Positions 61,147 through 64,000 of a stretch of DNA of 64,000 nucleotides are shown here, piece after piece. The DNA is from Paenibacillus sp. FSL R5-0766 (GTDB lineage: Bacteria; Bacillota; Bacilli; Paenibacillales; Paenibacillaceae): positions 1,054,001 through 1,118,000 of the forward strand of contig NZ_CP150227.1 in NCBI RefSeq assembly GCF_037971845.1, given 5' to 3'. Below the pieces are notes generated by a model, which saw nothing but the letters and a program-made list of their open reading frames with translations, was not told where the DNA came from and made no database searches. The first letter of the stretch is position 1. Each line of letters starts with the position of its first letter. The position numbers and the translations under genes are program-made.

Positions 61147-64000
61147 ATGAAACAAGGTATATATGAACAGCTTATCAACACCATCACCAGACAGGAGATT
61201 TCGGCGCTGGACCCGGATGTGTATAACATTGGGATCGAGAAATTGGATGCAGAGGAAGCGCGCAAGCTGCTGTCCACGTATCTGGCAGCGGTGACCCGGC
61301 GAGCGCTCAAGATTGTGCGGGAACAGACGGAAGATAAGACAGCAGTGTTGGCGCAGATTCGAACGTGTAATGAGATTATTGCTACCCTGAAAGGCACACT
61401 GGGGGAAGAAGAATACAACGAATTGCAACTGGATGAGCAGGGGGAAGTGCTGACCCATGTGTATTCCAAGCTGAACAGCATTCGTGCGGTCCGGGATACC
61501 AAAATCGTTCGTCCAGACACGCCGATCTCCCAAAGCTCTTTGTTCACAGGTGCCAAGTCCGAGCCGAGTATGTTATTGGAGTTGCAAAAGGAGATCGTGA
61601 CCGCCGATCGGATCGATTGGCTGGTGTCATTTATCAAGTTCAGCGGGCTTCGCCTGCTGCTGGAACAGCTTCAGCAATTCACGGCGGGCGGCGGGAAGCT
61701 GCGGATCATCACGACCACCTATATGGAGGCAACCGACCTCAAGGCCATTACTGAACTCAGCAAATTACCTAACACAGAAATCCAGATTTCCTATGATACC
61801 AAAGTGACTCGGCTACACGCCAAAACGTACATTTTTCACCGCGATACTGGATTCACTACAGCCTATGTCGGCTCTTCTAACCTATCCAACCCGGCGCTGA
61901 CCAGTGGTATGGAGTGGAACCTCAAGGTGACGGAGAAGGATTCACTCGATGTGCTGCGCAAGATTGAAGCGACCTTCGAGAGTTACTGGAATGACCGTGA
62001 ATTTACGCGGTATGTAGCTGAGGATGAAGGCCATGAGGCACAGTTGAAGGCGGCTCTGAATCGCAAAAAAGATCAGTCCAACCACTTTCACCTCGACATC
62101 CAGCCTTACGATTATCAAAAAGAAGTACTTGAACAGCTTCACGCCGAGCGTACGCTGTATGGACGAACCCGTAATCTGATCGTCGCCGCCACAGGCGTTG
62201 GCAAAACTGTCATCTCTGCCTTCGACTACAAACGGTTCCGTGCAAGCCATGCGGGAGCCAAGCTGCTTTTTGTCGCCCATCGGGAAGAAATCTTAAAGCA
62301 AAGCCGGGACACGTTCCGGTATATCCTGAAGGATATGAACTTTGGTGAGTTGCATGTCGGGAATCATCGAGCAGAGGCGCTGGACCACTTGTTTGTTAGT
62401 ATTCAAAGTCTTAACTCCATGAAGCTGACGGAGATCACCAGTCCAAACTATTACGATTACATTATTGTGGATGAATTCCATCATGCGGCTGCTCCTTCAT
62501 ACCAGAAGCTGTTATCCCATTACGAACCGAAGATTTTGCTGGGACTCACCGCGACGCCTGAACGGATGGATGGTAAAGACATTACCGCCTACTTCGATCA
62601 TACGATTGCCGCCGAGATCCGTCTGACTGATGCGATTGATCGGAAGCTGCTCAGCCCGTTTCAATATTTTGGCGTCACCGATACCGTTGATCTTTCCCAG
62701 GTGAAGTGGTCGCGTAAAGGCTACGACTTGAACGAACTGGAGAAGCTCTATACTCATAACAAAATCCGTGCCAACCAGATCATCCAAAGTCTGAACAAAT
62801 ACGTAACCGATCTGGACGATGTGAAGGGGCTTGGGTTCTGTGTAGGGGTGGATCATGCGATGTATATGGCAAAAATATTTAACGAAGCCGGCATTCCATC
62901 CATGGCCCTGCATGGCGGGTCGAGCGAACAGGAACGTCATACTGCGAAAGGACAGCTGGTGAACGGGGAACTGCGCATGATCTTTGTCGTTGATCTGTAC
63001 AATGAGGGCGTGGATATCCCTGAGGTGAACACCATCCTGTTCCTGCGTCCTACTGAGAGTCTGACCGTATTCCTGCAACAGTTGGGACGTGGACTAAGGA
63101 TGGCGGATGGCAAAGAGTGCCTGACCGTGCTCGACTTCATCGGGCAAGCGCATCAGGAGTACAGGTTCCAGGATAAGTTCCGTGCTCTGATCGGCGCCAC
63201 TAAACATTCCATCTCGTACTACGTCGAGAACGGCTTCTCGAACCTGCCTCGTGGCACGTTCATTCAATTGGAAAAACAAGCGAAGGAATATATTATGCGC
63301 AACCTCAAGCAGATGAGTCGTAATCGCAGAGCGTTGATCCAGAAGCTGCAAACGTTCCAGCAAGACACCGGACTGCCACTGACCTTGGCTCATTTTGTAG
63401 AGCATCACGGGATGTCACTGGTTGAATTGTATGGTGGACGTACGGGGAGAAGGTATTTCCGCGGTATATTGGCCGAAGCCGGATTAACAGCACCCATCGA
63501 AGATGAACACGAGGAGTATATCCGCCGACTACCGTCTGTGCTGACGATTAACTCCCGAAGCTGGCTGACGTTCCTGATCGACTTTATTGAAAAAGGCCAA
63601 GAACCGACTACCGCCGATGAACAGCGCATGTTGATTATGTTCTATTAGACCTTCCATCGGGCTGCGCCTGAGAAACTAGGACTGAGCAGCATCGAAGAGG
63701 GTGTGCAGCGTGTGCTGTCTTGTGAAGCATTCCGAGCAGAGCTTGTGGATATTTTCAAATATAATTTGGCTCATCTGCGATTTGTGGATAAAAGCAATTC
63801 ATTCCCATACACTTGTCCACTGGATATCCACTGTATGTACTCCATCGACCAAGTGCTTGCCGCCTTCGGCTACTGGAACGCTGAGCAATCTCCCGCCTTC
63901 CGTGAAGGTGTGAAGTATTTTGCCGACGAACAGACGGATATCTTCTTCATAACGTTGAACAAGTCGGACAAAGATTTTTCTCCATCTACGCTGTATGAGG
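61147..64000 (+). pseudogene. PLD-nuclease / SF2 helicase / DUF3427 gene with in-frame TAG
   Basis: Reads from ATG 61147 (GAGGT upstream) to TAG 63646-63648 (833 residues), then continues in the same frame without another stop to the window edge (117 more codons). Domains: N-terminal helical part; phospholipase-D-like nuclease with a single HxK motif (RLHAKTYIFH, about 221-230; YVGSSNLS); helicase motifs ATGVGKT (I), VDEFHH (II), GLTATPERMDG (III region), QQLGRGLRM (VI); then the DUF3427 region, which goes on after the stop (VLAAFGYWNAEQSPAFREGVKYF). The stop falls in MLIMFY-TAG-TFHRAAPEKLG. It is a truncating mutation or sequence error; the protein may still act in DNA processing or defence if stable. 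Confidence 0.82.

Noticed and set aside
63701..63913. 70-codon plus-strand frame after the helicase stop
   Set aside because: It is out of frame with the continuing DUF3427 coding sequence, which explains this stretch better.

Overview
The window looks like a chromosomal segment of a Paenibacillus-type Firmicute (inference). The support is: strong AGGAGG ribosome sites with frequent TTG/GTG starts, a secreted Paenibacillus-type cyclodextrin glucanotransferase, many glycoside hydrolases and ABC importers, cre-like sites, Fur boxes, and intrinsic terminators between most units. No rRNA, tRNA, CRISPR array, transposase or phage gene was seen.

Layout. 1-7 kb: a TetR gene coupled to a truncated alpha/beta hydrolase, a methyl-accepting chemotaxis protein, a LysR regulator, a butanediol-dehydrogenase-like gene flanked by two copies of a ~230-bp interspersed repeat, and a GNAT acetyltransferase. 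6.6-10.2 kb: an AraC regulator divergent from a GH127 hydrolase, then a deleted Uma2-family remnant. 10.3-16.1 kb: an ECF sigma/membrane regulator pair, and an XpaC-like / VWA / TelA operon. 16.1-19.7 kb: a secreted small protein, a TetR-SDR pair and a LacI regulator.

18.6-34.4 kb is a starch/cyclodextrin locus. It has a LacI repressor with three identical CAAACGTTTG operators, a lipoprotein plus two permeases for maltodextrin import, an MFS transporter, secreted CGTase and intracellular cyclomaltodextrinase. CGTase makes cyclodextrins outside, the ABC system imports oligosaccharides and the cyclomaltodextrinase opens them; the ATPase is not in the window. Between CGTase and cyclomaltodextrinase sits an unrelated three-gene operon: an esterase, a BtrH-like acyltransferase fused to an acyl-carrier domain, and an adenylate-forming ligase. 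This looks like a compact acyl-transfer system.

35.6-52 kb is an iron locus. A Fur-box-controlled siderophore ABC importer is followed by a second Fur-box promoter driving eight genes: an ATP-grasp ligase, a diaminobutyrate-type aminotransferase, an MFS exporter, two IucA/IucC synthetases, an SbnG-like citrate synthase, an SbnH/AcsE-like decarboxylase, and a third IucA/IucC synthetase. The order MFS-NIS-NIS-aldolase-decarboxylase matches staphyloferrin B sbnDEFGH. The aminotransferase is the achromobactin type, and the ATP-grasp enzyme has no counterpart in either pathway. The product is probably a variant alpha-hydroxycarboxylate siderophore.

52-64 kb: a large GH2 enzyme, the SstT serine/threonine symporter, a collagen-like protein and a stand-alone DUF4183 protein, an AT-rich WXG-type nuclease toxin with its overlapping immunity gene, and a PLD-nuclease/helicase/DUF3427 gene interrupted by one in-frame TAG.

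Across the window at least five copies of one interspersed repeat occur. Four lie immediately upstream of a ribosome-binding site in the same orientation as the gene, so the repeat may act in the leader RNA.
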